Position numbers and translations under genes: made by a program. 64,000 nucleotides of DNA, from the NCBI GenBank assembly GCA_964370395.1, contig CAYJIZ010000004.1:1-64000 (forward strand), written 5' to 3'. The notes below the pieces were generated by a model, which was not told where the DNA came from, did not search any database, and saw only the letters and a list, made by a program, of their open reading frames with translations. Each line of letters opens with the position of its first letter. Position 1 is the first letter of the stretch. The DNA comes from JBGUVL01 sp964370395. GTDB taxonomy: Bacteria > Bacillota_I > Bacilli_A > Erysipelotrichales > Erysipelotrichaceae. Below are positions 45,956 to 53,947 of the stretch, piece after piece.

Positions 45956-46726
45956 CTAACGATTTTGCCATCGTGAATACATTGTCACAATACAAATGGC
46001 ACCATCGACCACACAGATATAATATAAGCTAACAAATAGCAATCCAATGAGTGTACGTAATAGCGCTGATTCAATTTCAACAAACACCATTAGGCATCCA
46101 CACAACAAGCAAACAATACCAATCCATTTTGGTAATGCCATCTGCTTCTTCGCATAAGGAATGCTCGCTAGATGAAATCGTTTCAATAACTGTTGCGCTA
46201 ACTGTTGCACGATAAACGCTTGTAAACAAGCCATGGCTACATAAGTCCACAACACGCTTCCTACCACTAAAGTATGCATTCCACTTGTTGGTACACTGAC
46301 AAGCGTCGTGAGCATCTTTTCTAACATCGCGACTTCACTCATCCAATCATACCCAAGTAGTTGTCCTAATAACAATACACTAACTAAGCTTAGCAATGCA
46401 CTTGCAATGCACCCCAAACAAAGTAACTTCCCATAAGTAAGCTGCTTTTTTATCCCAAAAGCATACAACAATCCTATTCCAGTAGCGCTTAGTAAATAAA
46501 ATAGCGTAGCCAAATCTGTGATCATAAAAGCCAAAACAAGACTTGAACAAGCAAAGACAACAGTGGCTGCCATTCCATATTTCACACTATAAATAATGTA
46601 AGGTATGCTCCATAAGAAGAAAGCCAACGCCAATAAAGAGGCAAATTGATAATTCAAAATTAGTAACACAGCTAATAAGGATAGAAGCATTGCTCCTTCA
46701 CTAATTGCGCGCGTTTTGATTCTCAT
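45956..46726 (-). CDS. yybS: YybS-like membrane protein (DUF2232), ended early by TAG
   Basis: A 256-residue polytopic membrane protein of the DUF2232 family, which in Bacillus lies immediately upstream of gdpP (yybT), rplI and dnaC; the same order is found here. About seven helices are visible. The frame ends with TAG after SRWQNR, right before what looks like the family's last helix, which continues in frame in the next short frame. The ATG at 46726 follows GTGAGGG; the TTG six codons upstream is not supported. The family function is not known, though the conserved link with GdpP suggests membrane or envelope roles. Confidence 0.8.
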   Translation of the reverse strand: MRIKTRAISEGAMLLSLLAVLLILNYQFASLLALAFFLWSIPYIIYSVKYGMAATVVFACSSLVLAFMITDLATLFYLLSATGIGLLYAFGIKKQLTYGKLLCLGCIASALLSLVSVLLLGQLLGYDWMSEVAMLEKMLTTLVSVPTSGMHTLVVGSVLWTYVAMACLQAFIVQQLAQQLLKRFHLASIPYAKKQMALPKWIGIVCLLCGCLMVFVEIESALLRTLIGLLFVSLYYICVVDGAICIVTMYSRWQNR

Positions 46727-46800
46727 GCATGCCCTCACTTTCAAGCGTAGATATACATACTATATAATACCAATTTTTTCGCATAAAAGAAAGTATTTCT

Positions 46801-46816
46801 AGAAGTGATAACTTCT
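46801..46816. repeat. Short perfect inverted repeat in a divergent promoter region
   Basis: AGAAGT-GATA-ACTTCT, 6-base perfect arms around 4 bases, lies in the 232-base spacer between the divergent yybS and receptor genes. It lacks a T-run, so an operator is more likely than a terminator. No cognate regulator is known. Confidence 0.4.
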
Positions 46817-46875
46817 GTAAAAAAGTATATTTTTTTCGCACAACTTAAAAAAAATATAACTTTTTTACCTTTTTG

Positions 46876-46916
46876 TTGTTATGTGTATAGTAAGACAGGT
46901 TATAATTCGTTATAAT
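46876..46916 (+). promoter_or_regulatory. Probable promoter region of the SBP-GGDEF-EAL gene
   Basis: Two perfect TATAAT hexamers at 46901-46906 and 46911-46916 lie 43 and 53 bases before the ATG. The best -35 candidate is TTGTTA at 46876-46881, 19 bases from the first. The gene has a GGGAGG ribosome site. Confidence 0.45.
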
Positions 46917-46958
46917 TAATTAAGAAATATAACAGCCTTTGAAGATTGGGAGGACCGC

Positions 46959-49835
46959 ATGCATATTCAAAAAAAGATTACATCCACTATCATAATCGCA
47001 CTGTTAGTATTGTTCAGCTCTTTTTCTTTTGTGGAAGCAAAAGAAAACAAAGCACAAGTGATTCGTGTTGGTTATGTTAATAACTATGGTATCCATAGTA
47101 CATCAGATAATATCAGTGGTTATCTTTTTGACTATTTAAACGAAATTGCCAAACATACAGGTTGGCAATATGAGTTTGTAGAAGTCGAGTGGGAAAAGGG
47201 TTTAAAGATGTTAGAAGAAGGTTCTCTTGATTTCTTTGGCCCAATGCAAAAGACAAGGGAAAGAGAAAACATCTATGCTTTTCCCCAACAAGAACTAGGG
47301 CAAGAGTACGGTGCATTGTATATCAGCAGTGATCGTGATGATATCTATTATGAAGATGTGGCTTCCTTTGATGGGTTAGATGTTGCTACTATCAAAGGCA
47401 GTTATTACGAATCTGCTCTTCAACAGTACTGTTTGGACAATCAGATTACGATGAACCTCATTCCAACTGATGCTTCTTATTTATCCCAAGGGTTAAAAAA
47501 GAAAGAATACGATATGGTGCTGGGAGTCAGCACATTAGATATTGAAGATAGTGTGATCGCCAAAAAAATGGATCCCAATCCTTTCTATCTAGCGACTTCC
47601 ATCAATAAGCCACATCTCGCTAATGCAATGGATGATGCCATTGCAAAAATAAAAAAAGACAATACTTACTATGAGTCTAATTTATTCAATACACACTATG
47701 CCGACAAAGCAATCAGTTTACCAACATTTACCGTTGATGAAGTGGCTTACTTAAAACAACATCAAACTATCAAAATTATTTGCAATGGTGATTGGTTGCC
47801 GATCACCTACTACAATGAAAAAACCAATGAGATGGAAGGAATCGGCATCGATTTATTAAAAGCAGTCGGTGAGGAAATCGGTGTCACATTCGAACTTGAG
47901 GTGAGTTACAACCACCAAGATGCCATGGAAAAAGTACAAAACAATGAAGTCGACTTGATGTTTGGATTCATTAAATACGATCATGCTACCATGAATTACA
48001 GCGATTCCATCATCGACATACCACTTGTTATTGTAGGAAAGCAAGACATCACAAAAGAAGGACAAAAACAAATAGGATACTATCGTGCTTCTGAAACAGT
48101 AAGCCAAGAACTACAAAAGATATACCCTAATTTTGATTTTGTCCAATACGAAAACATTCAACAGCTAATCGATGCACTAACTAATAACAAAGAACAATAC
48201 GTTATGTTTAACTACTATGCTTCAGAAGAAGTAAAGTGGCGCAATCCAAGTGCTAACTTCAACGTTGCTGTTACGGATATTAACTTTGCGATTGATATGG
48301 GAGCAGACAAAAATAACGACCCTTTATTACTCGCTATCATCAACAAAGGAATCCAACGATTATCAGCCGAACAAATAAGTACGATTATCTACGACAACAG
48401 CGCAAGCAGAAGTGATGAATACATTGTTCAAAGATTGTTCAACGAACATCGACAATTAATCTTTATCATTGTTTTACTTGCTGTCTTCGGATTACTTTTC
48501 ATCATCGCAATACTTACACAACGTAAAAAAAGCGCCCTACAAAAAATGGCGTACTACGATTCATTAACGCATATCTACACAATTGAGAAGTTCCGTATTG
48601 ATGCGAAGAACATATTATCGAAAGCACACCAAAATAAATATACAATCCTGTATTTGGACATTAATAATTTTAAATACATTAATAATACGTATGGGTATGA
48701 ATGTGGTGACATCGTCTTACAACATGTGGTATCACACATTCAGAAATTCAAAACAAACGTCTCAGGAAAAGACCATTATTTATTTGGACGCATCAGTGGA
48801 GATCACTTTGTCTTACTTGTGAGTGATGAATATTTAATTCCATTATTAGAACACTTAATTAGAATTAGTAATGACACATTAACACTGAATGACATAGCCG
48901 AAGCATTCATCGTTCATTTGAGTATAGGTTACTACGCGATTGAAGACAATAGCGACGATTTAAATATCTTATTAGACAAAGCGAATTATGCACGTAAAAT
49001 TAGTAAAGTAAGCCACGACAACAACATCGAAGCTTACACTAAACAAATGCATGAAACATTACTATGGGAAAAAGAAGTCACAATGAACATGGAAAACTCA
49101 CTGAAAAATGGAGAGTTCTCTGCTTATTTCCAACCTAAATATGACTTCAAAAACGAGCAACTCGTCGGTGCGGAAGCACTTGCTCGTTGGAATCATCCAG
49201 AACACGGGATGATTCCCCCTATTAAATTTATCCCTATTTTTGAAAAGAATGGTTTCATTAAGAAATTCGACTTCTACATCTTAGAAGAAACATGTCGTTT
49301 CTTAAGCGATTGCAAACAAGCAAACTTACCGCTATTTCCAATCTCAATCAATTTATCTCGAGTACATCTACAAGACAAGAGATTGTGCGAACACATCTTA
49401 AGTATCGTAACTACGTATCAAGTAGAGCACAAATACATTGAAATTGAATTAACCGAGAATGTCTTGATGGAAGATATCGTTTCTATTATTGAAGTGATGA
49501 AACAATTACGAAATGCCGGATTCACAATATCCATCGACGATTTTGGAAGTGAGTATTCTTCACTTCGATTGGTTTCCCAATTACCTGTTGATGTATTAAA
49601 GATTGATAAGGCATTTGTGGATCACTGCTTCGACAATGAAAAAGGGAAAAACATCATCAAAAAAATTATTGAATTAGCGGATGTCATTTCTTTGAAAACA
49701 GTAGCAGAAGGTGTCGAAACAAAACAACAAGCCCAATTATTAAAAGATATGGGTTGTGATATAGCACAAGGTTACTACTATTCAAAACCGCTTATTGAAA
49801 AAGATTTTATCGCTTTATTAAAGCGAAACATGTGA
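46959..49835 (+). CDS. Receptor with two binding-protein domains, degenerate GGDEF and EAL
   Basis: A 958-residue sensor. Residues 1-27 are a signal peptide; two family-3 solute-binding domains follow (about 33-255 and 262-490), then one membrane helix (about 497-517), a GGDEF-fold domain (about 535-690) and an EAL domain (about 705-955). The cyclase signature is SGDHF, so synthesis of c-di-GMP is unlikely. The EAL part keeps GAEALARW, ELTENVLM, the DDFG motif, KIDKAFV, AEGVE and QGYYYSKP, so it is likely a ligand-controlled phosphodiesterase. The loop-6 segment is DDFGSEYS, with Glu in place of the usual Gly. Extracellular amino acids or similar small molecules are possible ligands by family. 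It is a single-gene unit. Confidence 0.93.
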   Translation: MHIQKKITSTIIIALLVLFSSFSFVEAKENKAQVIRVGYVNNYGIHSTSDNISGYLFDYLNEIAKHTGWQYEFVEVEWEKGLKMLEEGSLDFFGPMQKTRERENIYAFPQQELGQEYGALYISSDRDDIYYEDVASFDGLDVATIKGSYYESALQQYCLDNQITMNLIPTDASYLSQGLKKKEYDMVLGVSTLDIEDSVIAKKMDPNPFYLATSINKPHLANAMDDAIAKIKKDNTYYESNLFNTHYADKAISLPTFTVDEVAYLKQHQTIKIICNGDWLPITYYNEKTNEMEGIGIDLLKAVGEEIGVTFELEVSYNHQDAMEKVQNNEVDLMFGFIKYDHATMNYSDSIIDIPLVIVGKQDITKEGQKQIGYYRASETVSQELQKIYPNFDFVQYENIQQLIDALTNNKEQYVMFNYYASEEVKWRNPSANFNVAVTDINFAIDMGADKNNDPLLLAIINKGIQRLSAEQISTIIYDNSASRSDEYIVQRLFNEHRQLIFIIVLLAVFGLLFIIAILTQRKKSALQKMAYYDSLTHIYTIEKFRIDAKNILSKAHQNKYTILYLDINNFKYINNTYGYECGDIVLQHVVSHIQKFKTNVSGKDHYLFGRISGDHFVLLVSDEYLIPLLEHLIRISNDTLTLNDIAEAFIVHLSIGYYAIEDNSDDLNILLDKANYARKISKVSHDNNIEAYTKQMHETLLWEKEVTMNMENSLKNGEFSAYFQPKYDFKNEQLVGAEALARWNHPEHGMIPPIKFIPIFEKNGFIKKFDFYILEETCRFLSDCKQANLPLFPISINLSRVHLQDKRLCEHILSIVTTYQVEHKYIEIELTENVLMEDIVSIIEVMKQLRNAGFTISIDDFGSEYSSLRLVSQLPVDVLKIDKAFVDHCFDNEKGKNIIKKIIELADVISLKTVAEGVETKQQAQLLKDMGCDIAQGYYYSKPLIEKDFIALLKRNM

Positions 49836-49848
49836 GCTTTATAAATTG

Positions 49849-49874
49849 AAAGCACCTCAAACGAGGTGCTTTTT
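49849..49874. terminator. Bidirectional terminator between the receptor gene and the M18 peptidase
   Basis: A perfect 10-bp stem AAAGCACCTC/GAGGTGCTTT with an AAAC loop and T-runs on both strands, serving both convergent genes. Confidence 0.85.
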
Positions 49875-49876
49875 GT

Positions 49877-51175
49877 TTATTTTAATGTTACTTGACTTGC
49901 TCCTGCAATCAAAATTGTCTGTGTATAAAATGACTTTAATGCATCTACTAAGTAAGCAATGTCATCATATCCCGCACTTTCGTATGAAGAGTGCATGGCA
50001 AGTTGCGCTACTCCGATATCTACACAATGCAACGATACGTGAGCATTGGATAAATTCCCAAGTGTAGAACCTCCTCTTTCATCACTGCGATTTGCATAAT
50101 GTTGTACTGGCACATTTGCTTTTTCACATACTAACTCAAACACGCTTTTACTAAATGCATCACTTGTATATGTTTGGTTTGCATTGTGTTTGATTACCAC
50201 TCCCTTATTCATTAATGTATAATTTGTAGCATCAAATTTTTCTGGGTGGTTAGGATGCAATGCATGGGCATTGTCACATGATACCATAAAACTTTTTGCG
50301 ATTGCTTGGTAATATTCTTCATCACTCTTGTTTAATGCAATCGTAATACGTTTTAACACATCTTCCATAAAAGTGGAATCTGCTCCTTGTTTTGTTAGCG
50401 ATCCTACTTCTTCGTTATCAAAACATGCTGCAACACGAACACAGTGCTTGTTTTCTGTTTCACTTAATGCTGTAAACGAAGCATAAGCACATTCCAAATC
50501 ATCAAGTTTCGCTGCTGAGATAAATTCTTTTTGAAATCCCCATACACTTGGTTGTTGGCGATTGTATAAATAAATATCTTTTCCACAAATCGCATTTTCT
50601 TCTACATCTAGTTTTTTTGCGATCATTTTTAAATAGTCACCTTTTGTGCATTTTCCAGCACTAAACAATGGCAACATATCCACTTGTACATTATAACTAT
50701 ACCCACTGTTTGTATTGCGTTCCAAATGAATTGGTACATTGGGAATCAACACCATGTCTTCTTTTGCATCAAACAAATGTGAAGTGATGGTGTCATTTTC
50801 TTTCACTAGCACTCTTCCCGCTAATGACAAGGGACGATCCATCCAAGTCGAACAAATCATTCCTCCATATCCTTCTACATTTAACTGTAGGTAATTTCCT
50901 TTTTGTTCAAGTTCACCATTTTCTTTTACTTTGAATGTTGGCGAATCGGAATGGGATGATGTGATTTGAAAATGATACTCATCTAGTGTTGCTCCAATAC
51001 TAAAAGCGATAATACTAGAATCATTTCGAGTCACATAGTAACTCTTCCCTTTTTCTAATTCCCATTTGTCACTTTCTTTTAATGGTAAAAACCCCTTATT
51101 GTCCAAAATTTGTTGTAGTTGTCTTACGGCATGAAAACAACTAGGACAATTTTTAATAAATTCTAAAAATTCCAT
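49877..51175 (-). CDS. M18-family aminopeptidase
   Basis: A 432-residue dinuclear-zinc aminopeptidase related to aspartyl aminopeptidase (ApeB). Metal and catalytic motifs are visible: SSHSDSPTFKVK near residue 80, the central DNEEVG (acidic ligand and general base) and the CDNAHALHPNHP region, with a C-terminal HCVDIGVAQLAMHS histidine. It would release N-terminal acidic or other residues in peptide turnover. The ATG at 51175 follows GGAGG. It is a single-gene unit bounded by terminators. Confidence 0.93.
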   Translation of the reverse strand: MEFLEFIKNCPSCFHAVRQLQQILDNKGFLPLKESDKWELEKGKSYYVTRNDSSIIAFSIGATLDEYHFQITSSHSDSPTFKVKENGELEQKGNYLQLNVEGYGGMICSTWMDRPLSLAGRVLVKENDTITSHLFDAKEDMVLIPNVPIHLERNTNSGYSYNVQVDMLPLFSAGKCTKGDYLKMIAKKLDVEENAICGKDIYLYNRQQPSVWGFQKEFISAAKLDDLECAYASFTALSETENKHCVRVAACFDNEEVGSLTKQGADSTFMEDVLKRITIALNKSDEEYYQAIAKSFMVSCDNAHALHPNHPEKFDATNYTLMNKGVVIKHNANQTYTSDAFSKSVFELVCEKANVPVQHYANRSDERGGSTLGNLSNAHVSLHCVDIGVAQLAMHSSYESAGYDDIAYLVDALKSFYTQTILIAGASQVTLK

Positions 51176-51210
51176 AATAACCTCCACTTACTTCTTTTAT
51201 TATACCCGAT

Positions 51211-51246
51211 AACAACAAAAAAGATACCGCTTTGCGCGATATCTTT
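51211..51246 (-). terminator. Terminator of the rpsF-ssb-rpsR operon
   Basis: Arms AAAGATACCGC and GCGATATCTTT pair with one mismatch around a 5-base loop, followed by TTTTTTGTTG on the minus strand. Confidence 0.8.
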
Positions 51247-51279
51247 CTTCATACTTGTCCCTTTTTTAAAAAATAAATC

Positions 51280-51510
51280 TTATTCTTCTACGTAAGGCAA
51301 TAAAGCCATTTGACGAGAACGTTTGATAGCAGTTGCTAACATTCTTTGGTATTTTGCTTTTGTACCAGTTACACGTCTAGGAATGATTTTCCCATTAGCA
51401 GAAATAAATCTTCTTAATAATTCAACATCTTTGTAATCGATGTAGTCAATATTATTTTTTGTAAAATAGCAAACTTTTTTTCTTCCGATACGTTGTTTTT
51501 TGTAAGCCAT
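51280..51510 (-). CDS. rpsR: Ribosomal protein S18
   Basis: A 76-residue small-subunit protein that binds next to S6 on the platform of the 30S subunit. The KKVCYFTKNNIDYIDYKD start, the GKIIPRRVTG core and the AKYQRMLATAIKRSRQMALLPY end are diagnostic; the first cysteine-lacking form (only one Cys) is usual for zinc-free paralogues. It is last in the rpsF-ssb-rpsR operon, 20 bases after ssb. Confidence 0.98.
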   Translation of the reverse strand: MAYKKQRIGRKKVCYFTKNNIDYIDYKDVELLRRFISANGKIIPRRVTGTKAKYQRMLATAIKRSRQMALLPYVEE

Positions 51511-51530
51511 TTGAATTCTCCTTTCTTTTA

Positions 51531-52001
51531 TTAGAATGGTAAGTCATCACTTGCGATATCTAAAGTATCACCAGCGAATTCATTCTCAAAGGATGATGTC
51601 TTCTCATCCGGTGTATATCCACTTGGTTCTGACATTGTTGGTTGTGAATACGATTGTTGGTAAGAGGATTGTCCTTGGTTTGCATTTCTACTTTCTAGAA
51701 ATTGCACACTTTCCGCAACCACTTCCGTTACATAAACACGTTTTCCATCTTTGTCATCATAACTTCTTGTCTGAATACGTCCTTCTACACCAATTTGCGC
51801 ACCTTTATTTAAATATTGTGACATCAAATCAGCAGTACGGTTCCAGGCAACACAGTTAATAAAATCTGCATCAGGTTGTCCCTCTTGTTTGCTTCTACGA
51901 TTGCATGCAATAGTAAAAGAAACAACAGAAGCACCGTTTGGTGTTTTCTTTAATTCAACATCTCTAGTAAGTCTTCCGACTAAAACTACTCTATTGATCA
52001 T
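51531..52001 (-). CDS. ssb: Single-stranded DNA-binding protein
   Basis: A 156-residue replication and repair protein with an OB fold (about 1-105) containing NRVVLVGRLTRDVELKKT and WNRTADLMSQYLNKGAQIGVEG (split), a Gln/Ser-rich flexible linker and the acidic C-terminal tip ending DDLPF that binds partner proteins. It lies between rpsF and rpsR with short gaps, as in most Firmicutes. Confidence 0.98.
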   Translation of the reverse strand: MINRVVLVGRLTRDVELKKTPNGASVVSFTIACNRRSKQEGQPDADFINCVAWNRTADLMSQYLNKGAQIGVEGRIQTRSYDDKDGKRVYVTEVVAESVQFLESRNANQGQSSYQQSYSQPTMSEPSGYTPDEKTSSFENEFAGDTLDIASDDLPF

Positions 52002-52011
52002 ATTGTCCTCC

Positions 52012-52314
52012 TTATGCAGCTGCTTTTTTATCTTCTTCTTTTAAGATCATGAAACGGATAACGTTAGTGTTAATTCTAGCTAAACGATCGAATTCAGCAA
52101 TTCCTTCGTTGTTAGCTGTAACGTTAATCACATAGTAGTAACCTTTTGTCATGTGGTTAATTTCATACGCGAACTCTTTGCATCCCCATTCGTCTACATT
52201 GTCAATGCTTCCCCCAGCAGTAGTTAAGATATTGTGTAATCCTTCTACTAACTTAGCTCTAGCACCATCTTCTAAAGATGCGTTCACGATGTACATGATT
52301 TCGTATTTTTTCAT
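52012..52314 (-). CDS. rpsF: Ribosomal protein S6
   Basis: A 100-residue small-subunit protein. The KYEIMYIVNASLED start, the EWGCKEFAYEINHMTKGYYYVINV middle (split) and the NTNVIRFMILK end define it. The ATG at 52314 follows a very strong AAGGAGGTG site; the longer frame (3 codons) is within that site. It heads the operon, and its leader can form a structure that pairs with the ribosome site, compatible with the S6:S18 autoregulation known in bacteria. Confidence 0.98.
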   Translation of the reverse strand: MKKYEIMYIVNASLEDGARAKLVEGLHNILTTAGGSIDNVDEWGCKEFAYEINHMTKGYYYVINVTANNEGIAEFDRLARINTNVIRFMILKEEDKKAAA

Positions 52315-52388
52315 TCTGTACACCTCCTTCTGGTCATTGGGCCCTTCCTTAAAGAAAGAGCAAGGAGTAAGTTTTTACATTTACTCGC
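52315..52388 (-). promoter_or_regulatory. rpsF leader with alternative hairpins
   Basis: On the minus strand, CTCCTT (plus 52362-52367) can pair with the AAGGAG ribosome site (plus 52324-52329), hiding it. Overlapping bases TTACTC (plus 52365-52370) can instead pair with GAGTAA at the leader start (plus 52381-52386), which would free it. An inner CTTTC/GGAAG stem fits in the first form. The two forms exclude each other. I cannot confirm that this is the known S6:S18-binding motif. Confidence 0.45.
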
Positions 52389-52394
52389 TAATGT

Positions 52395-52424
52395 ATTATA
52401 TCCTATTTACACGTTTATTGTAAA
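52395..52424 (-). promoter_or_regulatory. Promoter of rpsF-ssb-rpsR
   Basis: On the minus strand, TTTACA (52419-52424), an 18-base spacer and a perfect TATAAT (52395-52400). Predicted start near 52388, giving a leader of about 74 bases. Confidence 0.75.
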
Positions 52425-52453
52425 GGTTTAGTTCAATTATTTTAAATGTGTCC

Positions 52454-52486
52454 AACAAAAAAGAAAAGCTAGAAAATCTAGCTTTT
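52454..52486 (-). terminator. Terminator after murA
   Basis: A perfect 10-bp stem AAAAGCTAGA/TCTAGCTTTT with a 3-base loop overlapping the stop, followed by CTTTTTTG on the minus strand. Confidence 0.85.
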
Positions 52487-53750
52487 AGTCTATTGTTATC
52501 TTTTCTACATGCGCACCTAATTCACGCAATTTACCGACGATATTTTCATATCCACGTTCGATATGATAAATTTCATCAATTTCCGTTGTTCCTTTGGCAA
52601 TCAACCCAGCAATTACTAAAGCTGCACCACAACGTAAATCCGTCGCTGTTACTTTGGTTCCACTTAACTTAGTTGGACCATTAATAAATGCACTTGGTGT
52701 TCTCACATCAATATTTGCACCCATCTTATTTAGTTCATGACAATGTTTAAAGCGTTCTGTATAAATGGTTTCACTTACCACTGATTGCCCTTCACATTGT
52801 GTTAATAACACCGTTAATGGTTGTTGGATATCCGTAGCAAATCCAGGATATGGTGCCGTTTTAATATCCACATGTGTCAGTTTTTCTTTTCTACCATGAA
52901 CAACAACATTATCAATGTCCACATCCATATCGATTCCAATGTCTTCTAATTTTGATAACAATCCTTCAATATGTTGTGGAATGATGTTCTCTATCGTAAT
53001 ATCATTTCCTGCTGTTGCCGCTAAGGTAATGTAAGTTGCTGCCTCAATACGATCAGGAATAATTTCATGGAAACATCCACTTAATGATTCCACACCATCA
53101 ATCGTAATTACATTCGTACCAACTCCACGAATCTTTGCACCCATTTTATTCAACATTGTCGCCACATCGATAATCTCAGGTTCTTTCGCCGCATTTTCAA
53201 TCGTCGTTTTCCCCTTCGCAAATACCGCTGCACACATAATATTAATGGTTGCCCCAACACTAGAAATATCCAAGAAGATTTTTTCTCCTACTAATTCCTT
53301 CGCATCTAAGATGTAACATCCATCTTCATAACTTACTGTTGCACCTAATGCTTCAAATCCTTTTAAGTGTAAATCAATTGGTCTTGGTCCTAAATAACAT
53401 CCACCAGGCATTTTGATTTTCACGTGTTTGTATTTCCCTAATAACGCTCCCATAAAGTAATAAGAAGCTCTTAATTTTGTTACTGTATCACTCACCATCG
53501 GTTCATTGTGCATATTGCTTGGATCCATAATAATATGATCTTCCGCTTTAAATACCACCTTCACACCTAATTCTTCTAGAAGAACTTTTAGTGACTGTAC
53601 ATCTGAAATGTTAGGTACACCGACAATCGTAACTGCACTACTTCCTAAAATAGCCGCTGGAATTAACGCTACCGTAGCATTTTTACTTCCAGAAATACGA
53701 ACTTTACCACTTAAGTGATGCCCACCTTCAATACGAATCACATCTTTCAT
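52485..53750 (-). CDS. murA: UDP-N-acetylglucosamine 1-carboxyvinyltransferase
   Basis: Catalyses the first committed step of peptidoglycan synthesis, transfer of enolpyruvate to UDP-GlcNAc. The 421-residue length is standard. The active-site cysteine is C118 in PGGCYLGPRP, so the enzyme should be of the fosfomycin-sensitive type. KNATVALIPAAIL near the N-terminus and DLRCGAALVIAGL near the C-terminus are other signatures. Many Firmicutes have two MurA copies; this could be either. It has a GAAGGAG site and is divergent from the DUF1846 gene. Confidence 0.97.
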   Translation of the reverse strand: MKDVIRIEGGHHLSGKVRISGSKNATVALIPAAILGSSAVTIVGVPNISDVQSLKVLLEELGVKVVFKAEDHIIMDPSNMHNEPMVSDTVTKLRASYYFMGALLGKYKHVKIKMPGGCYLGPRPIDLHLKGFEALGATVSYEDGCYILDAKELVGEKIFLDISSVGATINIMCAAVFAKGKTTIENAAKEPEIIDVATMLNKMGAKIRGVGTNVITIDGVESLSGCFHEIIPDRIEAATYITLAATAGNDITIENIIPQHIEGLLSKLEDIGIDMDVDIDNVVVHGRKEKLTHVDIKTAPYPGFATDIQQPLTVLLTQCEGQSVVSETIYTERFKHCHELNKMGANIDVRTPSAFINGPTKLSGTKVTATDLRCGAALVIAGLIAKGTTEIDEIYHIERGYENIVGKLRELGAHVEKITID

Positions 53751-53947
53751 TCATCTTCTCCTTCATCTATTAGCACGACAAATACTGCATCGTTTGTTTT
53801 CCTAACCATTATAATTCATTTGCCTTATAATTTCTATGGAAATGTTCGCTTTTTGTGTTTTCTATCTTTTTTCCACATTTGGCATAATTTACCCTTTCGC
53901 TTTTGCGAATATTCTTCTATAATATAACACAGGAGCATGAAGATATT

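Noticed and set aside
45956..45958. Genome-wide TAG recoding
   Set aside because: TAG is the normal stop of katA, the mreB gene and the DUF4303-like gene, with nothing meaningful after it.
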